From an uncultured Eggerthellaceae bacterium (GTDB lineage Bacteria > Actinomycetota > Coriobacteriia > Coriobacteriales > Eggerthellaceae), in contig CASTMW010000042.1 of the NCBI GenBank assembly GCA_949450265.1, forward strand, positions 1-12,115: a stretch of DNA of 12,115 bases, given 5' to 3'. Position numbers and translations under genes: made by a program. Of this stretch, positions 1 to 9,623 are shown in pieces (position 1 is the stretch's first letter; every line of letters begins with the position of its first letter). A model generated the notes under the pieces. The model had not been told where the DNA came from and searched no databases. It was given only the letters and a program-made list of their open reading frames with translations.

Positions 1-210
1 CGTCGTGTTTTCCCCGTTTTCATACGCTTTGGAAATCGCCCTGGCGACATCGGCCCAGGCATCGGCATCGGCATCGCTTGCTATGGCTGCTGCGTCGGCA
101 CTGCTCGTCAGCCCGAGCTGCAGGGTCGTCTGTTCACCAACTTCATCCTTGGTGCTGCTCTGGCTGAGGCACTGGCCCTCATCGGCTTCGTGCTCGCGTT
201 CATCATGTAA
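1..210 (+). CDS. atpE: ATP synthase F0 subunit c, 3' part only
   Basis: Partial gene cut by the window start. Subunit c forms the membrane rotor ring that carries protons (or Na+) through F0. The readable part shows the glycine-rich first helix (GPGIGIGI), the polar loop ARQPELQGRL that contacts gamma/epsilon, and a second helix LGAALAEALALIGF whose Glu in AEALAL sits where the family has its ion-binding carboxylate. It ends FVLAFIM then TAA. The frame is firm from about position 46 onward. The first 15 or so codons in this frame (RRVFPVFIRFGNRPGD) do not look like a c subunit, and the +2 frame reads YALEIAL there, so a one-base deletion around 43-48 is suspected (see findings). Next gene atpF follows after 52 nt. 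Identity is sure; the extreme 5' reading is not. Confidence 0.9.
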   Translation, partial: RRVFPVFIRFGNRPGDIGPGIGIGIACYGCCVGTARQPELQGRLFTNFILGAALAEALALIGFVLAFIM

Positions 211-249
211 CCATCTGGCTTATTCGGTACATCTTGCCGCTAGGCTAGA

Positions 250-256
250 AGGAGGT
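250..256 (+). promoter_or_regulatory. Strong ribosome binding site fixing the GTG start of atpF
   Basis: AGGAGGT lies 6 nt before GTG at 263. This decides the start of atpF, because the same frame is open all the way back to position 5 through the out-of-frame end of atpE. Confidence 0.85.
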
Positions 257-262
257 AATCAC

Positions 263-874
263 GTGAGAACAAGAGCGAAGAAAGCAGGTCTGATCGGCGT
301 GGCTGCATGCGCGCTGACGGCTGCTCTCCCGGTGCTCGCGTTCGCTGCGGAAGGCGAAGAGGAAGCGGGCGGCCTGTCCGTCATCCTTCCCGACATGCTG
401 GAATTCGTTCCCATGTTGCTCGCTTTCATCATCCTCTGGATCATCCTCGCGAAGTTCGGCTGGCCCATGTTCAATGGCATGCTGGAGAAGCGCGAGAGCA
501 CCATCCGCGAGGCTCTGAAGAAATCAGAGGAAGCGAAGATCGAGAGCGAGCGCATGCTCGCCGAGTACAAAGAGCAGCTGGCAAGCGCTAAGGCCGAGGC
601 CACCCAAGTGGTAGCCGATGCCCGCGCGACCGGCGAAGCCGTGAAGGCCGACATCGAGGCGAAAGCGCACGCTGAGGCGGCTGACATGATCGCCAAGGCG
701 AAAGTCAGCATCGAAGCGGAGAAGAAGGCTGCGCTGGCAGAGCTGCAGGCGTCCATCGCTGATACATCGATCGACGTTGCGCAGAAGATCATCGGCCAGG
801 ATCTCTCCGATGCTGAGCATCGCGCGATCATCGAGCGCTACGTCAAAGAGGCAGGTAGCTTCAATGGCAACTAA
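263..874 (+). CDS. atpF: ATP synthase F0 subunit b with signal-peptide-like N terminus
   Basis: 203-residue peripheral stalk subunit anchoring F1 (through delta) to the membrane a subunit. Residues 1-29 look like a cleavable signal peptide: a basic start (RTRAKK), a hydrophobic stretch, then AFA before AEGEEE. VAAC at 13-16 is also a possible lipobox. An acidic linker leads to the usual single membrane helix at about 45-66 (MLLAFIILWIILAKFGWPMF), followed by the conserved MLEKRESTIREAL entry into a long Ala/Glu/Lys coiled coil (about 75-175) and a delta-binding tail. At 203 residues it is longer than the roughly 156 of E. coli b, the extra length lying mostly at the N terminus. The GTG start is chosen for the strong AGGAGGT 6 nt upstream. 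It overlaps atpH by 11 nt, so coupled translation is likely. It is not fused to delta, unlike mycobacterial b-delta. Confidence 0.95.
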   Translation: MRTRAKKAGLIGVAACALTAALPVLAFAAEGEEEAGGLSVILPDMLEFVPMLLAFIILWIILAKFGWPMFNGMLEKRESTIREALKKSEEAKIESERMLAEYKEQLASAKAEATQVVADARATGEAVKADIEAKAHAEAADMIAKAKVSIEAEKKAALAELQASIADTSIDVAQKIIGQDLSDAEHRAIIERYVKEAGSFNGN

Positions 875-1438
875 TCGTCAGGTCGAAAAGCAGAAGGTCG
901 CGATCTATGCGGATGCGATGTTCAAGACGGCTGACGAGGTCGGTGGCAAGGACGCGGTCCTTGAGGTGCGCAACCAATTGCGCAGCATCCGCCACCTGAT
1001 GTATTCCGACATGGATCTGTCCATGGCTTTGGGCAGCTCTGAATACACGGCCGCCGAGCGCCGCACGCTGGCCGAAGCCGCATTCGCCGACTGCCACATC
1101 GCTTTCCGTGAGGTGGTGGCCATGATGGCGGAGCGGGGCGACATCGAGGATCTAACGAAGGTGTACTTCGCGTATGCCAGCCTGATGGAGCAGAAGCTGC
1201 GGCTGTGCGTGTGCGATGTCGTCACAGCGGTCCCGCTGGACGATGATCTGCGCACGCTCATTAAAGAGAAAGTGCAGGCCGACCTGGGGCTTGAAGCCGC
1301 GCTCAACGAGAGCGTGGATGCGAGCATCTTAGGCGGCATAATCATGAGCGTGAACGGGATGCGCATCGACGCCAGCATGATCAGCCAGCTGAATCGCGCC
1401 CGTTACACACTGAAGGAAACAGATGGAGGTGAAAGCTA

Positions 1439-1439
<1 letters not shown>
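864..1439 (+). CDS. atpH: ATP synthase F1 subunit delta (OSCP family)
   Basis: 191-residue stator protein linking the top of the alpha3beta3 head to subunit b. The start region VAIYADAMFKTADE (about 12-25) matches the family's conserved N-terminal helix (usual pattern YA.ALF..A.E). The C-terminal part ILGGIIMSVNGMRIDAS (155-171) matches the conserved GG....G...D.S segment. Length is close to the usual 175-180 plus a short tail. ATG at 864 is chosen because the protein then begins directly before the conserved helix; the frame is open back to 777 but that would add 29 residues unlike the family. The start lies inside the end of atpF (11 nt overlap) with only a weak purine-rich stretch upstream, so it probably depends on translation coupled from atpF. 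Its stop TAG shares one base with the atpA GTG start. Confidence 0.93.
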
Positions 1440-3004
<1,565 letters not shown>

Positions 3005-3020
3005 AAGGAAGGGTGGTTGC

Positions 3021-3956
3021 ATGCCTAACCTTCACGACATAGAAAGACGAATCAACTCCGTCTCGTCGACGAAGCAGATCACGCGCACCATGGAAATGGT
3101 GGCAGCAGCGAAGATTCGCAAGTCGACGGAGCGAATGGAAGGTGCACTGCCATGGGCTCGTGCGGTGTCGGATATGCTGATATCCACCGCACCTCATGCG
3201 CCCATCGATTCCGAGCCGCTGCTGCGCGTCCACGACGACGTGAAGCGCGTGCTGGTGGTGGCCGTGACCTCCGACCGAGGTCTGGCAGGTGGTTTCAATA
3301 GCACGGTGCTCCGTGCTGCCGAGAGCCTGATCCGCAAGAAGGAAGCAGCAGGCGCGAAGGTCGAGGTGGCCGCATGCGGCAAGAAGGCCATCGGCTACTT
3401 CAGCTATCGTGGCGTGAAGCCGGTGTTCGAGTTCGCTGGTATGTCCGCTGATCCTACCTATGAGGAATCAGTGGAACTGTCGAAGTACATCGCTCCGGAA
3501 TACGCCGCTGCAGAGGATGCTCTCGACGAGGTGTATGTGGTGTTCAATCATGCGAAGAACGCCGCAGAGCAGACGTTGGTCATGCAGCAGGTGCTGCCGA
3601 TCAGTCGCGAGAGCTACGCTGAGATATTGGGTCTTGTGAAGGCGGAGGAAGATGTCTTCCTGCAGTTCCGCGAACCTACGGGCGAGTTCCCGGCAGGGGA
3701 TATCGACTACGAGCCCGATGCCACTAGCGTCATGCATTGGTTGATGATGCGCTATCTGCGCAATTCGGTCAATTTTGCGCTGCTCGATTCGGCAGCAGGG
3801 GAGCAAGGCGCGCGTCGTAACGCCATGAAGTCGGCGACCGACAACGCCAATGAGATGATCTCAACCCTGACCCGTGTATACAATCGTGTACGTCAAGGCG
3901 CCATCACCACCGAGATCACGGAGATCGTCGGCGGCGCCGCAGCTTTGGAGGAATAA
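3021..3956 (+). CDS. atpG: ATP synthase F1 subunit gamma
   Basis: 311-residue central shaft that turns inside the alpha3beta3 head and couples the c ring to catalysis. The N-terminal helix carries the family pattern IERRINSVSSTKQITRTMEM followed by VAAAK (7-31). The Rossmann-like middle has TSDRGLAGG (83-91), where many relatives have Cys in place of this Ala. The C-terminal helix holds the conserved run RNAMKSATDNANEMI ... YNRVRQGAITTEITEIVGGAAAL. Length is within the range for actinobacterial gamma and about 25 longer than E. coli. ATG at 3021 is preceded by AAGGAAGGGTGG (3005-3016) and lies 16 nt after atpA. The stop TAA directly abuts the atpD ATG, so the two are probably translated together. 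Confidence 0.97.
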   Translation: MPNLHDIERRINSVSSTKQITRTMEMVAAAKIRKSTERMEGALPWARAVSDMLISTAPHAPIDSEPLLRVHDDVKRVLVVAVTSDRGLAGGFNSTVLRAAESLIRKKEAAGAKVEVAACGKKAIGYFSYRGVKPVFEFAGMSADPTYEESVELSKYIAPEYAAAEDALDEVYVVFNHAKNAAEQTLVMQQVLPISRESYAEILGLVKAEEDVFLQFREPTGEFPAGDIDYEPDATSVMHWLMMRYLRNSVNFALLDSAAGEQGARRNAMKSATDNANEMISTLTRVYNRVRQGAITTEITEIVGGAAALEE

Positions 3957-5402
3957 ATGGCTGATACTATCTACAAGGAGAGGAGTCAGGGCACGGGCGC
4001 TAAGGGCCGCATCGTTCGCGTGGTCGGCGCTGTGGTGGACGTTGAGTTCCCGCCGGAACAGATGCCGGCCATCTACAACGCCCTCACGGTGAGCGCGACT
4101 ACGCCAGCAGGCGAGTTCAACACCGTTCTGGAAGTGCAAACGCAGCTTCCGGGCGATATCGTGCGTACCGTTGCCATGACATCCACTGACGGCCTGGTTC
4201 GCGGCGTTGAGGCCGTGGACACCGGGGCACCGCTGATGATGCCCGTGGGTCAGTCCACGCTAGGCCGCATCTGGAACGTTATGGGCGAGCCGGTGGACGG
4301 CAAGCCCATGCCCACTGACGTGGAATGGATGCCCATCCACCACCCGGCGCCGCCGTTCGATACCCTGATCACGTCCACTGAGACGTTCGAGACGGGCATC
4401 AAGGTGGTCGACCTGATCGAGCCCTACGTCAAGGGCGGCAAGACGGGCCTGTTCGGTGGTGCGGGCGTTGGTAAGACCGTTACCATCCAGGAGCTCATTA
4501 ACAACCTGGCCCAAGAGCACGGCGGCACGTCGGTGTTCACGGGCGTGGGCGAGCGTACTCGTGAAGGCACCGACCTCTATCTGGAGATGGAGGAGTCGGG
4601 CGTCATCAACAAGACCTGCCTGGTGTACGGTCAGATGAACGAGCCTCCAGGAGCGCGTCTTCGCGTTGGTCTGGCGGGCCTGACCGAGGCGGAGTACTTC
4701 CGCGATCAGGGTCAGGACGTGCTGTTGTTCATCGACAACATCTTCCGCTTTACGCAGGCAGGCTCTGAGGTGTCGGCGCTTCTGGGCCGCATGCCCTCTG
4801 CGGTGGGCTACCAGCCCACGCTGGCCACCGAGATGGGCGACCTGCAGGAGCGTATCTGCTCCACTACCACCGGTTCCATCACCTCGGTGCAGGCCGTCTA
4901 CGTTCCCGCTGACGACCTGACCGACCCGGCACCGGCCACCACGTTCACCCACTTGGATGCCAAGACGGTTCTTTCCCGCGGCATTGCCGAGTTGGGTATC
5001 TACCCGGCTGTGGACCCGCTGGAATCCACCAGCCGCGCGCTCGATCCCGAGATCGTGGGCCAAGAGCACTACGACGTGGCTGTGGGCGTACAGCAGATCC
5101 TACAGGAGTACAAGGACCTGCAAGACATCATCGCCATTCTGGGTATGGACGAGTTGTCCGAGGACCAGAAGCTGACGGTGAACCGTGCTCGCAAGATCCA
5201 GAAGTTCCTGGGTCAGCCGTTCCATGTGGCCGAGGTCTTCACCGGTGTGCCCGGCGTGTATGTGCCCGTTGAGGATACGGTGCGCTCGTTCAAGGAGATC
5301 CTGGACGGCAAGTGCGACCACATCCCCGAGCAGTGCTTCCAGAACAAAGGCCCCATCGAAGATGTGTACGCGGCCTACGAGAAGATGAAGGAAGAGGCGT
5401 AA
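3957..5402 (+). CDS. atpD: ATP synthase F1 subunit beta (catalytic)
   Basis: 481-residue catalytic subunit that makes ATP from ADP and phosphate at three sites in F1. Visible motifs: beta-barrel start GRIVRVVGAVVDVEF (17-31), Walker A GGAGVGKT (167-174), GERTREG with the catalytic Glu at 199, Walker B LLFIDN (256-261), adenine-pocket Tyr in GIYPAVDPL (Y349), and the DELSEDQ segment (398-404) that contacts gamma and epsilon. Length is normal for the family, with a roughly 10-residue N-terminal extension. ATG follows the atpG stop with no gap; GGAG at 3947-3950 within the end of atpG is the ribosome binding site. The stop abuts the atpC start. All catalytic residues I can check are present, so this is a working synthase. 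Confidence 0.98.
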   Translation: MADTIYKERSQGTGAKGRIVRVVGAVVDVEFPPEQMPAIYNALTVSATTPAGEFNTVLEVQTQLPGDIVRTVAMTSTDGLVRGVEAVDTGAPLMMPVGQSTLGRIWNVMGEPVDGKPMPTDVEWMPIHHPAPPFDTLITSTETFETGIKVVDLIEPYVKGGKTGLFGGAGVGKTVTIQELINNLAQEHGGTSVFTGVGERTREGTDLYLEMEESGVINKTCLVYGQMNEPPGARLRVGLAGLTEAEYFRDQGQDVLLFIDNIFRFTQAGSEVSALLGRMPSAVGYQPTLATEMGDLQERICSTTTGSITSVQAVYVPADDLTDPAPATTFTHLDAKTVLSRGIAELGIYPAVDPLESTSRALDPEIVGQEHYDVAVGVQQILQEYKDLQDIIAILGMDELSEDQKLTVNRARKIQKFLGQPFHVAEVFTGVPGVYVPVEDTVRSFKEILDGKCDHIPEQCFQNKGPIEDVYAAYEKMKEEA

Positions 5403-5843
5403 ATGGCTTCCACGTTCCATTGCGTAGTGGCTACCCCCACCCGCAAGCTGTTCGATGGCGATATCTATTTCGCATCGGTGCCGGGTGGTGAAGGTTCGTT
5501 CGGTGTGATGGCAGGCCATGAGCTGCTTGTGGCACTGAATGCCAAGTCAGGTGTCGTGTCGCTGAACCTTGATGAGGCTGGTTCTCAGAAGGAAGAGTTC
5601 CTGATCAGTGAAGGCGCAACACAGATGTTCAACGGCATCCTGACGGTGCTTGGCCGTTTCGGGAAGAACGTGAAGAACATCGACCGCGATGCCATGGTGG
5701 CGCGTGCGAAGGAGATGCGCGATCATGTCGAGCAGCTTGAAGGGCAGGGCGAGTCCGCTCAGGACAAGGCCGAATTGGAGTCGAGCCGCGACCGCTTGGA
5801 GTGGTACGAGTGTCAGATCGCGTATGCCGAAGGCACGAAGTAG
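5403..5843 (+). CDS. atpC: ATP synthase F1 subunit epsilon
   Basis: 146-residue rotor subunit at the foot of gamma, which joins the c ring and can inhibit ATP hydrolysis through its C-terminal helices. Residues 1 to about 88 form the usual beta-sandwich, with ATPTRKLFDGDI, PGGEGSFGVMAGHELLVAL and a hydrophobic strand GILTVLGRF. Residues about 93-146 are the charged two-helix tail. The IDxxRA ATP-binding motif described for some Bacillus epsilon subunits is not matched: the segment here is IDRDAM. ATG at 5403 immediately follows the atpD TAA, with AAGGAAGAGG (5388-5397) 5 nt upstream. It is the last gene of the atp operon; a hairpin follows 30 nt after its stop. Confidence 0.95.
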   Translation: MASTFHCVVATPTRKLFDGDIYFASVPGGEGSFGVMAGHELLVALNAKSGVVSLNLDEAGSQKEEFLISEGATQMFNGILTVLGRFGKNVKNIDRDAMVARAKEMRDHVEQLEGQGESAQDKAELESSRDRLEWYECQIAYAEGTK

Positions 5844-5873
5844 CCGATACGTAAAAAGTTTTGAGCCTGTTTT

Positions 5874-5901
5874 AAGGGGCGTTCCGCAAGGGGCGCCCCT
5901 T
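5874..5901 (+). terminator. Hairpin ending the atp operon
   Basis: A 12-bp stem (5874-5885 with 5890-5901, two G-U pairs) closes on a GCAA tetraloop of the stable GNRA class at 5886-5889. It lies 30 nt after the atpC stop. Only three T follow directly (5900-5902, two of them in the stem), so it may be an inefficient intrinsic terminator or an mRNA-stabilising end rather than a complete stop. Confidence 0.7.
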
Positions 5902-5972
5902 TCATATGGTGCAGCCTTCTCTTCTCTCACCAAAATCGCATACGGTGTTCGCTATTATCGGTCGGCCAATGC

Positions 5973-5981
5973 TGCTATGAT
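5973..5981 (+). promoter_or_regulatory. Candidate extended -10 promoter for dnaE
   Basis: TGC followed by TATGAT matches an extended -10 element. No good -35 box is seen at 16-18 nt upstream, which is tolerated by extended -10 promoters. Transcription would begin near 5988 and leave a leader of about 70 nt before the dnaE ATG. It lies after the atp hairpin, in the right place for a separate dnaE transcript. Confidence 0.4.
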
Positions 5982-6058
5982 GGCAACGAACGAGCGAGCG
6001 CCAGATTGTGGCGCGAAACACAATACGTTGCATCACAGATAAGAGCGAGGCGCAATAT

Positions 6059-9000
6059 ATGGCATTCGTGCATCTTCATAATCATACGGAATATTCCCTG
6101 CTCGACGGCATCACCCACGTGAAGGACATGGTGCGTCGGGCGGCCGATCTGGGCATGCCTGCGGTGGCCATCACCGACCATGGCGTGATGAGCGGTGTGG
6201 TGGAGTTGTGCGATGCGTGCGATGCGGTGGAGGCGGAAACGGGCAAGCGTGTGAAGCCCATCTACGGGTGCGAAGTGTACTTCACCACCGATGACGAGCT
6301 GCGCACCGATATGAAGCCGCGCCTGTACCATCTGTTGCTTCTGGCCAAGACCACCGAGGGCTACCACAATCTGCTGAAGCTGGTCAGCGAAAGCCATGTG
6401 GACAACTTCTACTACAAGCCGCGCACCACGCTGGCGCAGCTGAAGAAGTACGGGCAGGGCCTGATCGGTGCGTCGGCCTGCTTGGCGGGCATCGTGCCGC
6501 GCATGATCGATGCGGGCCAGATGGACGAAGCGGTGCAGTGGGCGCGCACGCTGGCCGAGTGCTTCGAGCCGGGTGATTTCTACATCGAATTGCAGAACCA
6601 AGGCCTCACCACCGATGGCGGTCTTACGCAGGTGCAGCTGAACCATAAGCTCACGCAGATCGCCGAGCAGCTAGGCTTCCAGACCATCGCCACCAACGAC
6701 TTCCACTACCTGCTGCAAGAGGATGCGGTGGCGCAGGACATCATGCTGTGCATCGGCACGGGCGCGAACGTCAACGATGTGAAGCGCATGAAGTTCGAGA
6801 ACGACCAGTTCTACATGAAGACCGAGGAAGAGATGCGCGCGGCCATGGCTGACTTCCCCGAGGCGTGCGACAACACGGTGGCGCTGGCCGAGAAATGCAA
6901 CGTGGAACTGGAACGCGACAGCATCCTGCCTCGCTTCCCGCTGCCCGACGGTGAAACGGAAGAGAGCTACTTCCGCAAGCAGGTACAGGCGGGGCTTGAG
7001 CGCCGCTATGGCACGCCGGTGCCCGCCGAGGTGCAAGAGCGCGCCGATTACGAGATGAGCATCATCATCCAGCAGGGTTTCCCGGCGTACTTCCTTATCG
7101 TGCAGGAATACATCGACTGGGCGCGTAGTCAGGGCATCGGCGTGGGGCCGGGTCGCGGTTCGGCCGCAGGCGCCATCGTGGCCTACGCCATGGGCATCAC
7201 CGATTTGGACCCCCTGAGCAACGGACTGCTGTTCGAGCGCTTCTTGAGCCCCGAGCGCGTGGAGATGCCCGATATCGACGTCGACTTCGAGCAGGGCCGC
7301 CGCGAAGAGGTCATCAACCACATCAAGGACGTGTATGGCGAAGACCACGTGTCGCAGGTCATCACGTTCGGCACGTTGCAGGCAAAGAATGCCGTGCGCG
7401 ACTCGGCGCGCGTGCTGGGCTATCCGTATGGTACGGGTGACCGCATCTGCAAGATGATCGGTGACGAGCTGGGCATCACCATCGACAAGGCCATCGCGCA
7501 GAATCCCGATCTGAAGCGTGCCTATGCCGAAGAAGAGGACGTGAAGGCGGTCATCGACGCGGCGAAGTCCATCGAGGGCCACATCCGTGGTGAAGGTGTG
7601 CATGCGTGCGCCACCATCATCTGCCGCGACCCCATGTCCGATCATGTACCTATGAAGCGTGATACCAAGGGCGGCGGCATCATCACGCAATACGATGGTC
7701 ACTTCACCCCTGAACTGGGGCTTCTGAAGATGGACTTCTTGGGTCTGCGCACGTTGGATGTGCTTTCCATGGCGTGCCGCAACATCGAAGAGCGCACGGG
7801 CGAGAAAATCATCCCCGAAGACCTTCCGACTGACGACCAGGCAGCCTTCGAGCTGATGCAGGCGGGCAACATGGATGGCTTGTTCCAGGTGGAAGGTGCG
7901 CTGTACGTCAGTCTGTTCAAGCGGCTGCCACCCAAGCGCTTCTCCGATGTGGTGGCATCCATCGCGCTGAACCGTCCGGGCCCGCTGGAGTCGGGCATGG
8001 TGGACGACTATGTGAAGGTCGCTTCCGGCAAGACGCAGATCCATTACTACGATGATCGGCTGCGCCCCATCCTGGAAGAGACGTACGGCACCATGGTTTA
8101 CCAAGAGCAGATCATGCAGATCTCTATGGCCATGAGCGGCTTTTCCGCTGGCAAGGCCGACAAGTTGCGCAAAGCCATGGGCAAGAAGAAGCTCGACGTG
8201 ATGAAGGAGCTTCAGGAGGACTGGAATACCGGCGCGGTGGAGAACGGCTTCTCGCTGGATATCGCCAAGCAGATCTGGACCGACGCCGAGAAGTTCGCGA
8301 AGTATGCGTTCAACAAATCGCACAGTGCCGCCTACGCCATCCTGGTTATGCGCACGGCGTACCTGAAGGCACACTATCCTAACGATTACATGGCCGCGGT
8401 GCTGTCCAGCTACATGGGCAAGACCGACCGTCTCATCCGCTATATCGCCAGCTGCAAGCGCAATGGCATCGCTGTGCTGCCACCCGATGTGAACTCGTCG
8501 AATGCGGAGTTCACGCCGGTTGAGGGCGGCATCCGCTTCGGCCTTGTTGGCGTGCGCGGCGTGGGGCAGGCGGTGGCCGAGGCCATCATCGCCGAACGTG
8601 AGGCGGCGGGTCCCTTCTCCAGCTTGCACGATTTCGTGGAGCGCGTGGATGCGAAGTGCTGGAATCGCAAGACGCTTGAAGCGCTCATCATGGGCGGGGC
8701 GTTCGATAGTACGGGCTACACTCGCAAGCAGCTGCTGTGGTTCGTGGACGAGACGCCGCTGCTCGACGAGGTATCGCGTCGCCAGCGCGACAATGATCGC
8801 GGGCAGGTCAGCATGTTCGACATGTTCGGTGACGACGAGGATTCGGGCTTCCAACAGGACATCCCCAAGCCCAATGGGGTGGAATGGCCGTTGCCAGTGA
8901 AGCTGAAGAACGAGAAGGACATCATGGGCATCTACGTGTCCGGGCATCCGCTGGACCCGTACGAAGCCGCGGTTGCGCGCATGAGCCGCTGCAATCTTGG

Positions 9001-9514
9001 CGACCTTGCCGAGGCGAAACGCGACATCAAGATCGGCGACTATGTTGGCCTGATCAGCGGCGTGAACGTGCGTCTGACCAAGCGCGGCACCAAGATGGCC
9101 ACCTTCACGCTGGAGGACACGACGGGCTCGGTGGAGTGCATCACGTTCGAGTTCGAGAAGTACCAAGATGCTGTGCAAGAGGATTCCATTGTGCGCGTGC
9201 GCGGGAAGTTCGAAGTGAGCGACCGGGGCAACCAGATCATTGCGAACGAGATCAAGGTTATCACGCTCGAAGGCAAAGAGGGCGATGCGCCGCCCGCCCA
9301 CCTAGAACTGCGCCTGCGCGCGGGAGAGTTCGATGCGGTGCGCTCGCAGCATCTGAACCGCATCTTGAAGCAGTTCCCGGGGCACGATGGCGTGTGTATC
9401 CTGATAAGCCAAGCCGACGGGCATCACTTCCGCGCCGAGCTGCCGGTCACGGTGGATAGCCGCAGTCCGCTCATGCGCAACGAGCTGAATGAGCTGTTCG
9501 GTAGAGCCGTTTGA
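6059..9514 (+). CDS. dnaE: DNA polymerase III subunit alpha (replicative, DnaE1 type)
   Basis: 1151-residue replicative polymerase. The PHP domain (about 1-215) starts HLHNHTEYSLLDG; by comparison with mycobacterial DnaE1 its metal ligands appear present as H7, H9, D16, H41, E72, H91, C141, D214 and H216. The palm holds GPGRGSAAG (363-371), the catalytic pair D405/D407 in PDIDVDF, and the third Asp D559 in KMDFLGLRTL. A helix-hairpin-helix region (about 824-847, GLVGVRGVGQAVAEAI) is followed by a clamp-binding pentapeptide QVSMF (916-920), an OB fold (about 990-1072) and a C-terminal domain. The ATG at 6059 is preferred over GTG at 6008 because it places the family's N-terminal strand at residue 2; the GAGCGAGG at about 6043-6050 is only a modest ribosome binding site. 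It is transcribed in the same direction as atp but separated from it by a hairpin and 215 nt. Confidence 0.98.
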   Translation: MAFVHLHNHTEYSLLDGITHVKDMVRRAADLGMPAVAITDHGVMSGVVELCDACDAVEAETGKRVKPIYGCEVYFTTDDELRTDMKPRLYHLLLLAKTTEGYHNLLKLVSESHVDNFYYKPRTTLAQLKKYGQGLIGASACLAGIVPRMIDAGQMDEAVQWARTLAECFEPGDFYIELQNQGLTTDGGLTQVQLNHKLTQIAEQLGFQTIATNDFHYLLQEDAVAQDIMLCIGTGANVNDVKRMKFENDQFYMKTEEEMRAAMADFPEACDNTVALAEKCNVELERDSILPRFPLPDGETEESYFRKQVQAGLERRYGTPVPAEVQERADYEMSIIIQQGFPAYFLIVQEYIDWARSQGIGVGPGRGSAAGAIVAYAMGITDLDPLSNGLLFERFLSPERVEMPDIDVDFEQGRREEVINHIKDVYGEDHVSQVITFGTLQAKNAVRDSARVLGYPYGTGDRICKMIGDELGITIDKAIAQNPDLKRAYAEEEDVKAVIDAAKSIEGHIRGEGVHACATIICRDPMSDHVPMKRDTKGGGIITQYDGHFTPELGLLKMDFLGLRTLDVLSMACRNIEERTGEKIIPEDLPTDDQAAFELMQAGNMDGLFQVEGALYVSLFKRLPPKRFSDVVASIALNRPGPLESGMVDDYVKVASGKTQIHYYDDRLRPILEETYGTMVYQEQIMQISMAMSGFSAGKADKLRKAMGKKKLDVMKELQEDWNTGAVENGFSLDIAKQIWTDAEKFAKYAFNKSHSAAYAILVMRTAYLKAHYPNDYMAAVLSSYMGKTDRLIRYIASCKRNGIAVLPPDVNSSNAEFTPVEGGIRFGLVGVRGVGQAVAEAIIAEREAAGPFSSLHDFVERVDAKCWNRKTLEALIMGGAFDSTGYTRKQLLWFVDETPLLDEVSRRQRDNDRGQVSMFDMFGDDEDSGFQQDIPKPNGVEWPLPVKLKNEKDIMGIYVSGHPLDPYEAAVARMSRCNLGDLAEAKRDIKIGDYVGLISGVNVRLTKRGTKMATFTLEDTTGSVECITFEFEKYQDAVQEDSIVRVRGKFEVSDRGNQIIANEIKVITLEGKEGDAPPAHLELRLRAGEFDAVRSQHLNRILKQFPGHDGVCILISQADGHHFRAELPVTVDSRSPLMRNELNELFGRAV

Positions 9515-9542
9515 GTTCCGTGCGTTTGGCGACGCCCGGAAC
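9515..9542 (+). terminator. Hairpin immediately after the dnaE stop codon
   Basis: GTTCCG (9515-9520) pairs with CGGAAC (9537-9542), then after one T-C mismatch GCGTT pairs with GACGC around a TGGC loop, giving 11 bp in all. It begins at the base after TGA. No T run follows directly. A second weaker stem (GAGGC 9546-9550 with GCCTC 9559-9563) has TTTT at 9571-9574. The pair may end the dnaE transcript or protect its 3' end. Confidence 0.45.
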
Positions 9543-9623
9543 GACGAGGCGCTGCGAAGCCTCATCTGCATTTTCATTGCGCGTTCAAGCCTTTCGCCGC
9601 CGCACACAAGGCGTGCGGATCGG

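Noticed and set aside
777..863. Upstream start adding 29 residues to AtpH
   Set aside because: This stretch is simply the out-of-frame end of atpF; the conserved delta sequence starts right after ATG 864.
4260..5069. Antisense open frame (269 codons) opposite atpD
   Set aside because: Same shadow effect; the catalytic motifs of AtpD lie on the other strand throughout.
6008..6058. Upstream GTG start adding 17 residues to DnaE
   Set aside because: The extra residues (MARNTIRCITDKSEAQY) are unlike the family, and the ATG at 6059 puts the conserved N-terminal strand at the proper position.
6671..9301. Long antisense open frame (876 codons) opposite dnaE
   Set aside because: It lies wholly within dnaE, whose motifs are unmistakable, and its translation is rich in His, Arg, Val and Leu as expected from the complement of GC-rich codons. 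No ribosome binding site or family motif is seen.
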